Positions 35,602-43,673 of a stretch of 64,000 nt of DNA are shown here, in pieces. The stretch lies in NCBI GenBank assembly GCA_965215715.1, contig OZ244129.1, forward strand, positions 2,666,001 to 2,730,000. The letters run 5' to 3'. Each line of letters begins with the position of its first letter. Positions within the stretch are counted from its first letter, which is position 1. The notes below the pieces were generated by a model. The model saw only the letters and a list, made by a program, of their open reading frames with translations, was not told the DNA's origin and did no database searches. Position numbers and translations under genes: made by a program. This stretch comes from HXMU1428-3 sp965215715 (GTDB taxonomy: Bacteria > Pseudomonadota > Alphaproteobacteria > Rhizobiales > HXMU1428-3).

Positions 35602-35743
35602 TTGTTTTCTTTCTTTTCAAAAATCCATTCTGCCTCAACTGCTCAGTTTGAGAATTCGGTTATTATGATTTTTAAATTTTGAAAGATCAACTCTCACCTA
35701 CATTAAAAAAAATCATAAAATTTGATGAGAGTATGTTTGTAGA

Positions 35744-36183
35744 TTATGTATTCGATAAATTAGGAGAGACGTCTGATCTTGCGTTGATACAAAGAAGCAA
35801 GCCAGTGCCTTGTTTTTCTTTTATGGGTTGGGCTCTGTGGATTATGCCTGTGCCTGGTGTATTGCAAGAGCCTTTGAAAATGGGAACTTCTTGCTCTGAT
35901 ACGATTTTATGAGGCCGTTATAGTCTGTTTGTTGTTCTAAAGCTTCATCGCCATGTTCAGGTGAGACAAATTGAGTGCCGTCACCAAGATAAGTAGTTAC
36001 TAATCTGTAGTTCACACAATCAAGGTGGAGTTTCCAACAGGCGTTGTTTTGGATGACATCTAAGTGAATGTCTATTTTGTTTGCCTTTGTGATGTCTGCA
36101 TATTTTTGGGCCAAGAGAGTGATGTCATCCGCGAGCAAAGTTTTCTGGTTTGGGTCAGAACCAGAAGTTAGACTTTTTCTATC
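35744..36183 (-). pseudogene. decayed DUF1826 family gene (truncated and frameshifted)
   Basis: A minus-strand frame ending at 35842 reads ITKANKIDIHLDVIQNNACW, then KLHLDCVNYRLVTTYLGDGT and QFVSPEHGDEAL, matching the DUF1826 core (C..FH.D.V..RLVTTY.GPGTEW). At about 35885 the reading continues better one frame over as EVPIFKGSCNTPGTGIIHRA followed by KQGTGLLLCINARSD, the family's C-terminal pattern (FKG, VHR, RLLL), ending at a stop at 35744. There is no ATG or N-terminal third; the frame is closed at 36184, just past the methyltransferase stop. One-base indel plus lost N-terminus indicate a pseudogene, unless the frameshift is a sequencing error. Confidence 0.6.
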
Positions 36184-37062
36184 TCACTTCGCCAAAGGTT
36201 TAATGAACTTCAAGGTCATCCGATTGGATTCCCCGATCGCCACCATGGCGGCGCGCTTTTTTGCGTCGTCATTTGAGCCGCGCAAGGTTGGTGGCAGGCG
36301 CCAAACGATGTCGCCGGGGCCGGCTTGGTCTTTGGGGTTGGCGTTGATGTCACTTTCTCCAACAAACTTAAAGCCTTTGTCTTGCATGGCTTTTATCACT
36401 AGGCTTTTCTTTAAATAGCCATTGTTGCCATCTGCCCATTTGTCAGGGCGGTCTTCTTGCGCGTGGTGTTGGACGACGCCGACAATGCCGCCCGGCTTCA
36501 AGATGTCATAGGTTTCTTGCAAGGCTTGGGTGAGATAGTTGCCTTTTTCATTCAAGCGCACCAGGTGATGTAAGGCGCGGATGAACAAGACGGCATCGGC
36601 TGTGCCTTTTAATTTTTCTGGTATTTGGCCAAATTGATAGGCGCTAATGCGGGCGCTGTCCGGCGTTGCCCATTCGGCAGCGCCTCTTGTCCAGGTCTCG
36701 ACCCAGATTGTTTTGCGTTCTATGAATTGTTCATCTGCAAACCAAAAATTGGGCCACATCTTTTGATTGTAATCTACACCGATTAATTGACCGTCTTTGC
36801 CCAATAGGGGTAATAGGATTTTGGTGTACCAGCCTCTGCCTGGCAGAACCTCAGCAACTGTCATGCCTGGTTTAATCCCGAAGAATTTTAGGGTTTCTTG
36901 TGGGTGGCGGTATTTGTAGCGTGCCTTTGCGGCCTCAGGTTGACTGTTGAGGATGGTTTCTAAGCGATTGTCTAAGTTTGTGTGATTGTCCGCTTTAGCA
37001 TCGGTGACGAAGAAAGCAAAACAGAGGGTGATTGTGGTCGCTGATAAAGTTTTGAAACGCAT
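36184..37062 (-). CDS. exported class I SAM-dependent methyltransferase-like protein
   Basis: This 292-aa protein starts with a signal peptide (SATTITLCFAFFVTDAKADN). The mature part is a Rossmann methyltransferase: GIKPGMTVAEVLPGRGWYTK is motif I and QLIGVDYNQKMWPN motif II, followed by ADAVLFIRALHHLVR. The acidic ribose-binding residue of motif II appears as D in GVDYNQ. Related signal-peptide methyltransferases occur in proteobacteria without a known substrate; S-adenosylmethionine is not expected in the periplasm, so the role is obscure. Confidence 0.85.
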   Translation of the reverse strand: MRFKTLSATTITLCFAFFVTDAKADNHTNLDNRLETILNSQPEAAKARYKYRHPQETLKFFGIKPGMTVAEVLPGRGWYTKILLPLLGKDGQLIGVDYNQKMWPNFWFADEQFIERKTIWVETWTRGAAEWATPDSARISAYQFGQIPEKLKGTADAVLFIRALHHLVRLNEKGNYLTQALQETYDILKPGGIVGVVQHHAQEDRPDKWADGNNGYLKKSLVIKAMQDKGFKFVGESDINANPKDQAGPGDIVWRLPPTLRGSNDDAKKRAAMVAIGESNRMTLKFIKPLAK

Positions 37063-37182
37063 GTCTTGCCCCTTAGTAACGTTACGCTATATGAGTTTGA
37101 TCGTTTTTTGAATTATAGCAGATAATCTACAAAAAGAGGTGACATTTTGTTCTCAACTGAGAGATACATGATTGTTTATTGA

Positions 37183-37782
37183 TCATACACTTTTTGTGGG
37201 CAACATGCGCTTTAAAACAAAATCTTTGCGCACATAGTGGTGATAAAGGGCAGCCCCGGCATGGATGGCAACCAAGATCCAAATTAAAAAAGCGCCGCTG
37301 TTTTTATGGATAAAGTCCATTGGCACTTCAAATTCCTTAAATGTCATGCCCCACCAGCCTTCCACCACTGTGTGGAAAAGGGCGGTATCGGCAAATTTGG
37401 GAATTTCAAACAATGAGAAAAATTCCGTGGGCGCGCCGGTTCCCAAATAGCCGGTGATGGGCATGTAGATCATAATGGCATAAAGCACCCAGTGCATGGC
37501 ATGCGCGCCTATATGCTCAAATTTCGTGCCAGGGGCATCTTTCGGGGTGGTATTCATTAGTTTCCAGATGATGCGCAAAATTATAAAGACAGCCAAGGTG
37601 ATGCCTATGGATAGATGCAGCTGCAAGGCCGTCCAATTTTCAGGGGTTTTATCCTCAGTGAACCATTGGCGGTAGTAAACGGCCATGTAGGCGCCCAAAA
37701 ACCCGACTGCTATGATCCAATGCAAGGCGATGGCGATGATACCATATCTTTCTGGGGTGTTTTTAATCTGTACCTTTCCCAT
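37183..37782 (-). CDS. cytochrome b561 family protein
   Basis: A 199-aa product from the ATG at 37782 (MGKVQIKNTPERYG), preceded by AGGAAT; the frame runs further back to 37857. Four membrane segments with haem-ligand histidines: YGIIAIALHWIIAVGF, LQLHLSIGITLAVFIIL, IGAHAMHWVLYAIMIYMP and ILVAIHAGAALYHHYV. It is a superoxide/quinone-linked di-haem cytochrome b of the CybB type. It is divergent from a MarR regulator with two palindromes between, so likely controlled by it. Confidence 0.9.
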   Translation of the reverse strand: MGKVQIKNTPERYGIIAIALHWIIAVGFLGAYMAVYYRQWFTEDKTPENWTALQLHLSIGITLAVFIILRIIWKLMNTTPKDAPGTKFEHIGAHAMHWVLYAIMIYMPITGYLGTGAPTEFFSLFEIPKFADTALFHTVVEGWWGMTFKEFEVPMDFIHKNSGAFLIWILVAIHAGAALYHHYVRKDFVLKRMLPTKSV

Positions 37783-37860
37783 TGCTCTATTCCTTTTATG
37801 GTGTTTCCTGGGGCTTAAATAGGGCTTCAACTTGATTGACCAAATTTGCCTCAGCATTTT

Positions 37861-37876
37861 ATCTTTCTTGAAAGAT
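37861..37876. promoter_or_regulatory. candidate MarR operator 1
   Basis: ATCTTTC-TT-GAAAGAT, perfect 7-base arms, in the gap between the cytochrome b561 gene and the divergent MarR gene. Its centre lies 35 bases from the second palindrome. Confidence 0.55.
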
Positions 37877-37896
37877 ATCTATATTTTATTTTTATC

Positions 37897-37910
37897 TATC
37901 TTGCAAGATA
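37897..37910. promoter_or_regulatory. candidate MarR operator 2
   Basis: TATCTTGCAAGATA, a perfect 14-base palindrome related to operator 1 (ATCTT/AAGAT core). The spacing places both on nearly the same face of the helix (35 bases), as expected for cooperative dimers. Confidence 0.6.
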
Positions 37911-37958
37911 AATTTTTGTTATAGATATATGGCCCCTTTATGACGAGGAAACAATCAG

Positions 37959-38444
37959 ATGAAAATGGAAGAGGTTTTAAAAGACTTACATGACAGCGGT
38001 TTGGCCAGCAATCCTTCACCAGCGCGCATTGTATTGCCTCTGTTTCGTTTGCGAGAGGTGATTTGGCAAGCCGATAAAGAAATTGCCCGTCACTATGGGC
38101 TGACCTGGGCTGACTTTAAAACCCTTGCAGCTTTAAGAAGCGCGCCGCCTGGTGGGCACAAACCTTCTGAACTTTATGACAGGCTGTCGATTACCTCTGG
38201 CGGTTTAACCAAGGTTTTGAAAAAACTTGAGGGGGAAGGCCTTATTGAAATGGCTTGCAATGAGAGCGATGGCCGCAGCCGTTTTGCAATGTTAACAAAA
38301 AAAGGACGTAAGTTGGTGGAAAAAGTGATCACCCACTTTGAGAGGGCAAATCACAAGACATTTGGTGCGGCCTTAACAAAGAGCGAGCAGGCCCAGCTAG
38401 GCCAATTATTGTTGAAACTTTTATCTGGTCTGGATGAGACCTAA
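37959..38444 (+). CDS. MarR family transcriptional regulator
   Basis: This 161-aa winged-helix regulator has an N-terminal helical part (LPLFRLREVIWQADKEIARH), recognition region KPSELYDRLSITSGGLTKVL followed by KKLEGEGLIEMACNESDGRS, the MarR wing. It probably represses the divergent cytochrome b561 gene and itself by binding the ATCTT/AAGAT palindromes between them; the ligand is unknown. Confidence 0.9.
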   Translation: MKMEEVLKDLHDSGLASNPSPARIVLPLFRLREVIWQADKEIARHYGLTWADFKTLAALRSAPPGGHKPSELYDRLSITSGGLTKVLKKLEGEGLIEMACNESDGRSRFAMLTKKGRKLVEKVITHFERANHKTFGAALTKSEQAQLGQLLLKLLSGLDET

Positions 38445-38446
38445 TT

Positions 38447-39130
38447 TTAGACACCTTCCCAAAGTGCAGCCATTTGTGGCAGCTCTGTGAGCTTGGAAAC
38501 AACCAAGGTTGGGGCTTCTTCCCATGGGTCGAACACGGCTGATGGATTTCGTTGCACCCATACGGTTTGCCAACCGCATGCAGCTGCACCGATAATATCA
38601 AAAGGATTGCTAGAGACAAGCCAGGTTGAGCTGGGTGTTGTTTGAGCTTGATCAATAAAATGATTGTAAAAGCGAGGGTCTGGTTTAAAGGTTTTGACTT
38701 CTTGGGCGCTCACGATGGATGATATCGTATTGTCTAGGCCCGCATGCAGCAATAATTTGGAAATATCTTGTGCCAAACCATTTGAAAAGGCATGCAGTTT
38801 TGCTCCCTTTTGTTCTAGTTGTGTTAGGGCAGGGGCAACATCTGGAAAAGTATCTAACGCTTGATACTTGTCCATCAGAGCATTTTTCTCATCTTGGGAG
38901 ATCTGGATATCATACAGTTTGCAGGTAAAATCAAGGGCAGCATGGGTGACTTTTGCAAAATCACTATATGAGCCCATTAAGCCTCGTCGGAAAGTATATT
39001 CTAATTGTTTGTCACGCCAGATTTGGGCAAAATTGCCAGACTTATTCCCCACATGAACTTGCAAGGAGCTTTTTATCGCCTCTGGATTGAACAGTGTGCC
39101 ATAAATATCTAGGGCAAGCGTTATAGACAT
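38447..39130 (-). CDS. (S)-2-haloacid dehalogenase-like HAD hydrolase (type II)
   Basis: This 227-aa HAD hydrolase carries the nucleophile motif ALDIYGTLFNPEAI, motif II KLHAFSNGLAQDI, Lys motif VKTFKPDPRFYNHFI and motif IV region WLVSSNPFDIIGAAACGW, followed by VWVQRNPS. This pattern matches haloacid dehalogenase type II (L-2-haloacids to D-2-hydroxyacids). It is convergent with the MarR gene, stop to stop. Confidence 0.87.
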   Translation of the reverse strand: MSITLALDIYGTLFNPEAIKSSLQVHVGNKSGNFAQIWRDKQLEYTFRRGLMGSYSDFAKVTHAALDFTCKLYDIQISQDEKNALMDKYQALDTFPDVAPALTQLEQKGAKLHAFSNGLAQDISKLLLHAGLDNTISSIVSAQEVKTFKPDPRFYNHFIDQAQTTPSSTWLVSSNPFDIIGAAACGWQTVWVQRNPSAVFDPWEEAPTLVVSKLTELPQMAALWEGV

Positions 39131-39239
39131 TATTGCTATCCCCCCTTATTAAAAATATTATTTAATTCAATAATTTAGTTTTATTTTTCTTGTCTTTCAA
39201 ACCTACTTATATGGGTCATAAAATTGGGGCAATCATTTA

Positions 39240-39812
39240 TTACCCCACTTTTTTCCTTTGAGAGGCTTTGTGCCATTCAAATGGCTGAAACACGTTATCT
39301 ATGGGCGTTTGGGCTAGATGATTAATATAGTTTGACATAACTTTCTGAGAAATTCCTAAGATAACCTCGAGAATCTGGCGTTTTGTAAATCCTGCGTCCA
39401 GAAATGCCTGTACAGCTTGATCATCAACATTTCCCCGGTTGCGAACCACACTTAATGTAAATGTGCGCAAGGCTTCTAAACGGGCATTGGGCAAAGGCGT
39501 TTCATTACGCAAGGCTTGATCAATCGCATCGTCAACTTCCATGCTTTTGGCAATGCCGCTGTGGGCGGGCACACAATAATGGCAAGCATGCTCAACATTT
39601 ATCGTTTGCCAGATCACTGTCAGTTCATCTTTGTCGAAGCTGGAATTTAAGAAAAACTCATGGATTTTTTTGTAAGCATCCAAAACCCCAGGCGCTTGGG
39701 CCATGACACCATGCAAGTTAGGAACAAACCCAAACACTTGCTTTGAGTGCTCTAGCAATGATTTGCTTTCATCAGGTGCGCTTGTTTCGTTATGCACGAT
39801 AAACTTAGCCAT
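39240..39812 (-). CDS. carboxymuconolactone decarboxylase/AhpD-like peroxidase-related protein
   Basis: From the ATG at 39812 (MAKFIVHNETSAPDES), about 190 aa. The AhpD-type active site is NVEHACHYCVPAHSGIAKSM (CxxC followed by His); LEALRTFTLSVVRNRG and RQILEVILGISQKVMSNY complete the helical fold. Family members act in peroxide or alkylhydroperoxide reduction. It is divergent from a TetR regulator across a 44-base palindrome, so it is the likely target of that repressor. Confidence 0.88.
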   Translation of the reverse strand: MAKFIVHNETSAPDESKSLLEHSKQVFGFVPNLHGVMAQAPGVLDAYKKIHEFFLNSSFDKDELTVIWQTINVEHACHYCVPAHSGIAKSMEVDDAIDQALRNETPLPNARLEALRTFTLSVVRNRGNVDDQAVQAFLDAGFTKRQILEVILGISQKVMSNYINHLAQTPIDNVFQPFEWHKASQRKKVG

Positions 39813-39848
39813 CACCGTCTCCTATTCTAACTTGTTATTTATTGTTTT

Positions 39849-39892
39849 GACCGATTGGTATAAATTAATAATATTCTTTATACCAATCGGTC
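39849..39892. promoter_or_regulatory. candidate TetR operator (16-base perfect arms)
   Basis: GACCGATTGGTATAAA at 39849-39864 is exactly mirrored by TTTATACCAATCGGTC at 39877-39892, with a 12-base AT spacer. A third half site, GATTGGTATAAAC, is at 39963-39975, nearer the TetR start. It sits right between the divergent AhpD-like and TetR genes. Confidence 0.75.
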
Positions 39893-40025
39893 AATATTGA
39901 TTTTTCATTATCACATGATTGTGAAGATACGCCTATTACTGGGCCTTGAAGCAAAACATTGAATGATTGGTATAAACACGCTATTTTATTTGTGTTTAAG
40001 TCACTCAAAACAGGAACGATAACGA

Positions 40026-40613
40026 ATGCCTTGGGAAAAGTCTTTTGATCTTGATATAGCTCTTGATCAAGCAGTGAAGGTTTTTTGGGCCAAGGGCTAT
40101 GAAGGCACATCTATAGCTGATCTGGTTGATCGCATGGGCATAAACAAAGGCAGTCTTTATAATGCGTTTGGCAGCAAACACGAGTTGTTTACCAAGGCAT
40201 TGCTCAAATATGATCGAGACCATCGACAAAAGCGGTTTGCCAAACTTCAAGAGCTTGATGATCCTATTAAAGTTGTCTCTACAATGTTTGACATTTTGAT
40301 TGAAGAAGGCTCAGCAGACAAAGAAAGAAAGGGCTGCCTGTTGTTTAATACAGTTTTGGAATTGCCAAATCATAGCCAGGAGATTCGCGAAACTGTTGAC
40401 GCCATTATTCGGGGGATCGAAACCTTCTTTATTCGTCAAATCAAACTAGGCCAGCAACGCGGTGACATTGCTAAAACGCTCAATCCAAAAGAAACAGCTA
40501 AGTCCTTAATTGCTCTTATTGTTGGCTTTCGCATTCTTTCTCGCGGCGCCTACACAGTCAAAGAATTGAAAACGGTGAAGGATGCTGCGCTTAAATTGAT
40601 TTGCGATCAATAA
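40026..40613 (+). CDS. TetR family transcriptional regulator
   Basis: A 195-aa repressor. The N-terminal helix-turn-helix region reads QAVKVFWAKGYEGTSIADLV then DRMGINKGSLYNAFGSKHEL, the usual TetR signature (T-x-A-x-L ... K-x-x-L-Y-x-x-F-x-x-K-x-x-L). The C-terminal ligand domain has one reactive-looking Cys (RKGCLLFNTVLELPNHSQ), as in the NemR/AcuR-like subgroup. Likely represses the divergent AhpD-like gene and itself through the 44-base palindrome. Confidence 0.92.
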   Translation: MPWEKSFDLDIALDQAVKVFWAKGYEGTSIADLVDRMGINKGSLYNAFGSKHELFTKALLKYDRDHRQKRFAKLQELDDPIKVVSTMFDILIEEGSADKERKGCLLFNTVLELPNHSQEIRETVDAIIRGIETFFIRQIKLGQQRGDIAKTLNPKETAKSLIALIVGFRILSRGAYTVKELKTVKDAALKLICDQ

Positions 40614-40653
40614 GTAAGTCCCCAGGTTTATGTTTTGGCTATCGTTTCAAAAC

Positions 40654-40761
40654 CTAGAGCCTATCGCATTTTAATGAATTCAAAGTCATGCTCTATCTTT
40701 TTGTAAAAGCCGTGTCTTTTTTCACAAAACCGGTATCCACTTTTGTGCGACACGCACTAGT
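40654..40761. repeat. rhizobial-type mosaic repeat (family C/D, copy 2)
   Basis: CTAGAGCCTATCGCATTTTA then TGAATTCAAAGTCATGCTCT, linker ATCTTTTTGTAAAAGCCGTG, then ACAAAACCGGTATCCACTTT and TGTGCGACACGCACTAG. Nearly identical to the copy at 42992. It overlaps the last codons of ispA by a few bases. Confidence 0.75.
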
Positions 40762-41656
40762 TTTGTCGTTTACACACAAAGCTTGCCATTTGCCTTAACG
40801 TCTCAGCACGTTCTCCAAACGGTTCCAACGCATAAAGCGCACCCTGGTGCAAATTGTCCAAAAAGGTGCGCGCTTTTTCTATGCCCAGTGCTGAGACCAG
40901 GGTGGCCTTACCACTGGCTTCATCTTTGCCCGGTGTTTTGCCAAGGTCAGTTGCGGTGCCTTCAACGTCAAGCAGGTCATCTTTAAGTTGGAAGGCAAGG
41001 CCTAGTTTTTCACCGTAGAGTTTTAACGCCGCTTTTGCATGGTGGTCTGCCCCGCCAATGATGGCGCCGGCCTGACAAGCAAAGGCGATGAGAGCGCCGG
41101 TTTTTTGCGCATGGATTTGGATGACATCAGCAAAGGTTGCCGGCTCTGTTGCCCGTTCTGCAGCCAAGTCGCGGATTTGGCCAGCGACCATGCCGGTTTT
41201 GCCTGAGGCAATGGCCAGTTCACTGGCCAGTTGCGCTTTGATCAAGCCGTTAGCTGGCGTGGCATTGGCAGTGATTAATTCAAAGGCAAGGGCTTGCAGA
41301 GCGTCACCGGTTAATATGGCGGTGGCTTGGCCTTTGGCTTTCCAAACCGTTGGACGACCACGGCGCAGTTCATCATTGTCCATGCTTGGTAAATCGTCGT
41401 GCACAAGGGAATAGCAATGAATGCACTCAATGGCCAAGGTTGTTGCCTCGACCAATTGGGCATCACTTGAAAATAAAGCTGATGAGGCATGCACCAAAAA
41501 GGGGCGAATGCGTTTGCCGCCATCTAAACTGGCCAGGCGCATTGCCTCGATCAGTTCAAGGGTTGATTGTTCATGATCACTAAGCGCTGCTTTTAAGCCA
41601 TTTTCAACGCTATTTGCCACTTTTGCTAATTCAGCTTTAAAATTGTCCTCATTCAT
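40757..41656 (-). CDS. ispA: farnesyl diphosphate synthase (polyprenyl synthetase)
   Basis: I choose the ATG at 41656 (MNEDNFKAELAKVANSVENG), giving 299 aa, typical for IspA; the frame is open upstream to 41785. The two Asp-rich motifs are HDDLPSMDNDELRRGRPTVW and LKDDLLDVEGTATDLGKTPG, and LDGGKRIRPFLVH holds the IPP-binding residues. It condenses IPP with DMAPP and GPP to farnesyl diphosphate. It completes the isoprenoid set together with ispG and ispH in this window. Confidence 0.94.
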   Translation of the reverse strand: MNEDNFKAELAKVANSVENGLKAALSDHEQSTLELIEAMRLASLDGGKRIRPFLVHASSALFSSDAQLVEATTLAIECIHCYSLVHDDLPSMDNDELRRGRPTVWKAKGQATAILTGDALQALAFELITANATPANGLIKAQLASELAIASGKTGMVAGQIRDLAAERATEPATFADVIQIHAQKTGALIAFACQAGAIIGGADHHAKAALKLYGEKLGLAFQLKDDLLDVEGTATDLGKTPGKDEASGKATLVSALGIEKARTFLDNLHQGALYALEPFGERAETLRQMASFVCKRQN

Positions 41657-41754
41657 GGAATAACACTGTCTTTGAATGGTTTTATGGTTTTTTGCCTTTA
41701 TTTGGCTGACAGTTCTAAAGGAAAAGGCTTTTTTTACAAAGCTTTTCGTGACGC

Positions 41755-42486
41755 ATGCGTTATTTTCACTCTCAGACGAGCTCATTGAAAAAACGAGCTT
41801 GGTCCTTCAGCCTAGCCGGGATATGGGGTGTGTTGTGGCGCATTTTGGTTGGCGGGGTTGCGTTTTGTCTGCTGATAACCATTTTCCTGCGCTTTGTTAA
41901 CCCTCCCCTTTCCAGTGAAATGCTACGTGCCAAATTTAATGGCCAGGTGATAAAACATAACTGGGTGCCGATTGAGCAAATTTCCCCTCATTTAATTAAA
42001 GCTGTGATTATGGCGGAAGACGCCCGGTTTTGTGTACATCGCGGGGTGGATTGGCGCCAGATGGAACAAGCCTGGAAAGAGGTGTGGGAGGGAGCTAAAA
42101 AGCCGCGCGGGGCCAGCACCATCACCATGCAAACTGTGAAAAATTTATATTTATGGTCTGATCGCTCTTATGTGCGCAAAGCGGTGGAAATGCCATTGGC
42201 TTATTTAATCGATTTTGTTTGGCCCAAAAAGCGCCAGCTGGAGATTTACCTTAATATTGTTGAGTGGGGGCCAGGGGTTTACGGGGCAAAGGCGGCGGCA
42301 CGCTATCATTTTAAAACCACGCCTTTGCGGCTTTCCTCGCGCCAAGCGGCCCAATTAGCCGCTTCTTTGCCCAATCCAATTGTACGCCGCGCAGGTCGGC
42401 CGGGACCTTTGACACGGCGCATTGCTGGCATCGTCCATAAGAGAATGAAAACAGCCCAGCCCTGGGTGAAATGTGCGCTTAAATAA
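41755..42486 (+). CDS. mtgA: monofunctional biosynthetic peptidoglycan transglycosylase
   Basis: This 243-aa GT51 enzyme has one N-terminal membrane anchor (LVGGVAFCLLITIFLRFV) and the family motifs IKAVIMAEDARFCVHRGVDW (catalytic Glu), KKPRGASTITMQTVKNLYLW, RKAVEMPLAYLIDFVWPKKR and EIYLNIVEWGPGVYGAKAAA. It polymerises lipid II into glycan strands. There is no transpeptidase domain; the length is normal. Divergent from ispA. Confidence 0.94.
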   Translation: MRYFHSQTSSLKKRAWSFSLAGIWGVLWRILVGGVAFCLLITIFLRFVNPPLSSEMLRAKFNGQVIKHNWVPIEQISPHLIKAVIMAEDARFCVHRGVDWRQMEQAWKEVWEGAKKPRGASTITMQTVKNLYLWSDRSYVRKAVEMPLAYLIDFVWPKKRQLEIYLNIVEWGPGVYGAKAAARYHFKTTPLRLSSRQAAQLAASLPNPIVRRAGRPGPLTRRIAGIVHKRMKTAQPWVKCALK

Positions 42487-42637
42487 GATTTGCCAAATGG
42501 AAAAAAGGGCTGTATAAGCTTTCGTTTACGGCCTTCTTATAAGAGAGGCTGTTCCATGAAAATGTTGATTTGCTTAACAGCATGACCGTTTTATAGGTTT
42601 GACTGTTTTGCATGCTTTGAAAGTTTAAGAGGCTGTT

Positions 42638-42823
42638 ATGGCAGTTCCAAAGAGAAAAGTTTCCCGGATGAAGCGCGGCAACCGGCGCTCGCACGATGCG
42701 CTTGCCACCCCGACTTATGTTGAAGACAAAGAGTCTGGTGAATTGCGCCGTCCGCATCATATTGATTTGAAAACAGGTAAATATCGTGGCCGGCAGATTC
42801 TTGAGCCACAAGATGAGTTTTAA
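42638..42823 (+). CDS. rpmF: 50S ribosomal protein L32
   Basis: A 61-aa basic protein, MAVPKRKVSRMKRGNRRSHD at the N-terminus and LKTGKYRGRQILEPQDEF at the C-terminus, the alphaproteobacterial form of L32 without zinc cysteines. It is in its own unit between mtgA and a family C/D repeat. Confidence 0.95.
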   Translation: MAVPKRKVSRMKRGNRRSHDALATPTYVEDKESGELRRPHHIDLKTGKYRGRQILEPQDEF

Positions 42824-42991
42824 GTTTTATTCTTAAAACGCTACTGTTTTCAAAGACTTGAAAGATTTAAGCATGTTCTTTTTGGAATAAAAAGAGCATG
42901 CTTCTTTGTGTGCGGTGTTAAGGGCCTTGATCTTGGCGGGGAAATTGGGCTCTAATACCTTCAAATGGTGTGGGTTGGATGGACCAGTCCT

Positions 42992-43096
42992 CTAGAGCAT
43001 GTCACATTGTTTTGAATTCAAAGTCATGCTCTATCTTTTTGTTTGTGCGTGTCTTTTTTCACAAAACCGGTACCCACTTTTGTGCGACACGCACTA
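42992..43096. repeat. rhizobial-type mosaic repeat (family C/D, copy 3)
   Basis: CTAGAGCATGTCACATTGTT, TGAATTCAAAGTCATGCTCT, a linker ATCTTTTTGTTTGTGCGTGT, then ACAAAACCGGTACCCACTTT and GTGCGACACGCACTA. The outer AGAGCATG pairs with CATGCTCT, and GCGTGTC with GACACGC. It lies between rpmF and the first of the paired membrane proteins. Confidence 0.75.
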
Positions 43097-43130
43097 ATGA
43101 GATGTATTTTAAACCATCGGGAGTGTTTTT

Positions 43131-43538
43131 ATGCTGCTTAATCTGCCTTGGACGATTGTTTCCCTTATTCTTTACAACATTATTGCTTTTACCAGTGGCG
43201 ATGCACAAACGCCTGAAGCCCCGTTTAATATGGAACTTTTCTCAATGGACCTGTTGTCTGGGGGCAATTGGAGCTTTACTTTGGGAGACCTGGTGTTGCT
43301 CATTGCCTTTATCGCCCTGTTTATTGAAATTGTGAAATCAGCGCGTATTAGCAATATCGCTTTGTTTGACCATGGCTTGTCAATTTTGGTGTTTATCATT
43401 TGTTTGGTTGAATTTATTTTGGTGCCCCAAGCAGCAACCTCTTTGTTCTTCTTTATTATGTTTACCGCTCTCATTGATGTGGTTGGTGGCTTTTCAGTTG
43501 GACTTTCTGCAGCCCGTAGAGACTTAGGCGTTGGGTAA
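43131..43538 (+). CDS. four-segment membrane protein, paralogue 1
   Basis: This 135-aa protein has about four hydrophobic segments: LPWTIVSLILYNIIAFTSG at the start, LGDLVLLIAFIALFIEIVKS, HGLSILVFIICLVEFILVP, and TSLFFFIMFTALIDVVGGFS, ending in a positively charged AARRDLGVG. It is clearly related to the following gene (LPW.LVS.ILYNII, WSFTLG, FVICL.EF, AATS.FF.IMF.ALIDV). I do not recognise a named family. The pair is a tandem duplication. Confidence 0.82.
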   Translation: MLLNLPWTIVSLILYNIIAFTSGDAQTPEAPFNMELFSMDLLSGGNWSFTLGDLVLLIAFIALFIEIVKSARISNIALFDHGLSILVFIICLVEFILVPQAATSLFFFIMFTALIDVVGGFSVGLSAARRDLGVG

Positions 43539-43673
43539 AGTTTTAAGATTTGGATCTATTTATTTTGTGCTTGGTCATAATATTTTCGTTTCATGAAGGT
43601 TTAATCTCGGTTAAAAGAATTTAACGAATTGTTTGATCTTGCTGATTTTGCTTGTTTTAAAGGAGTGGGTGTT

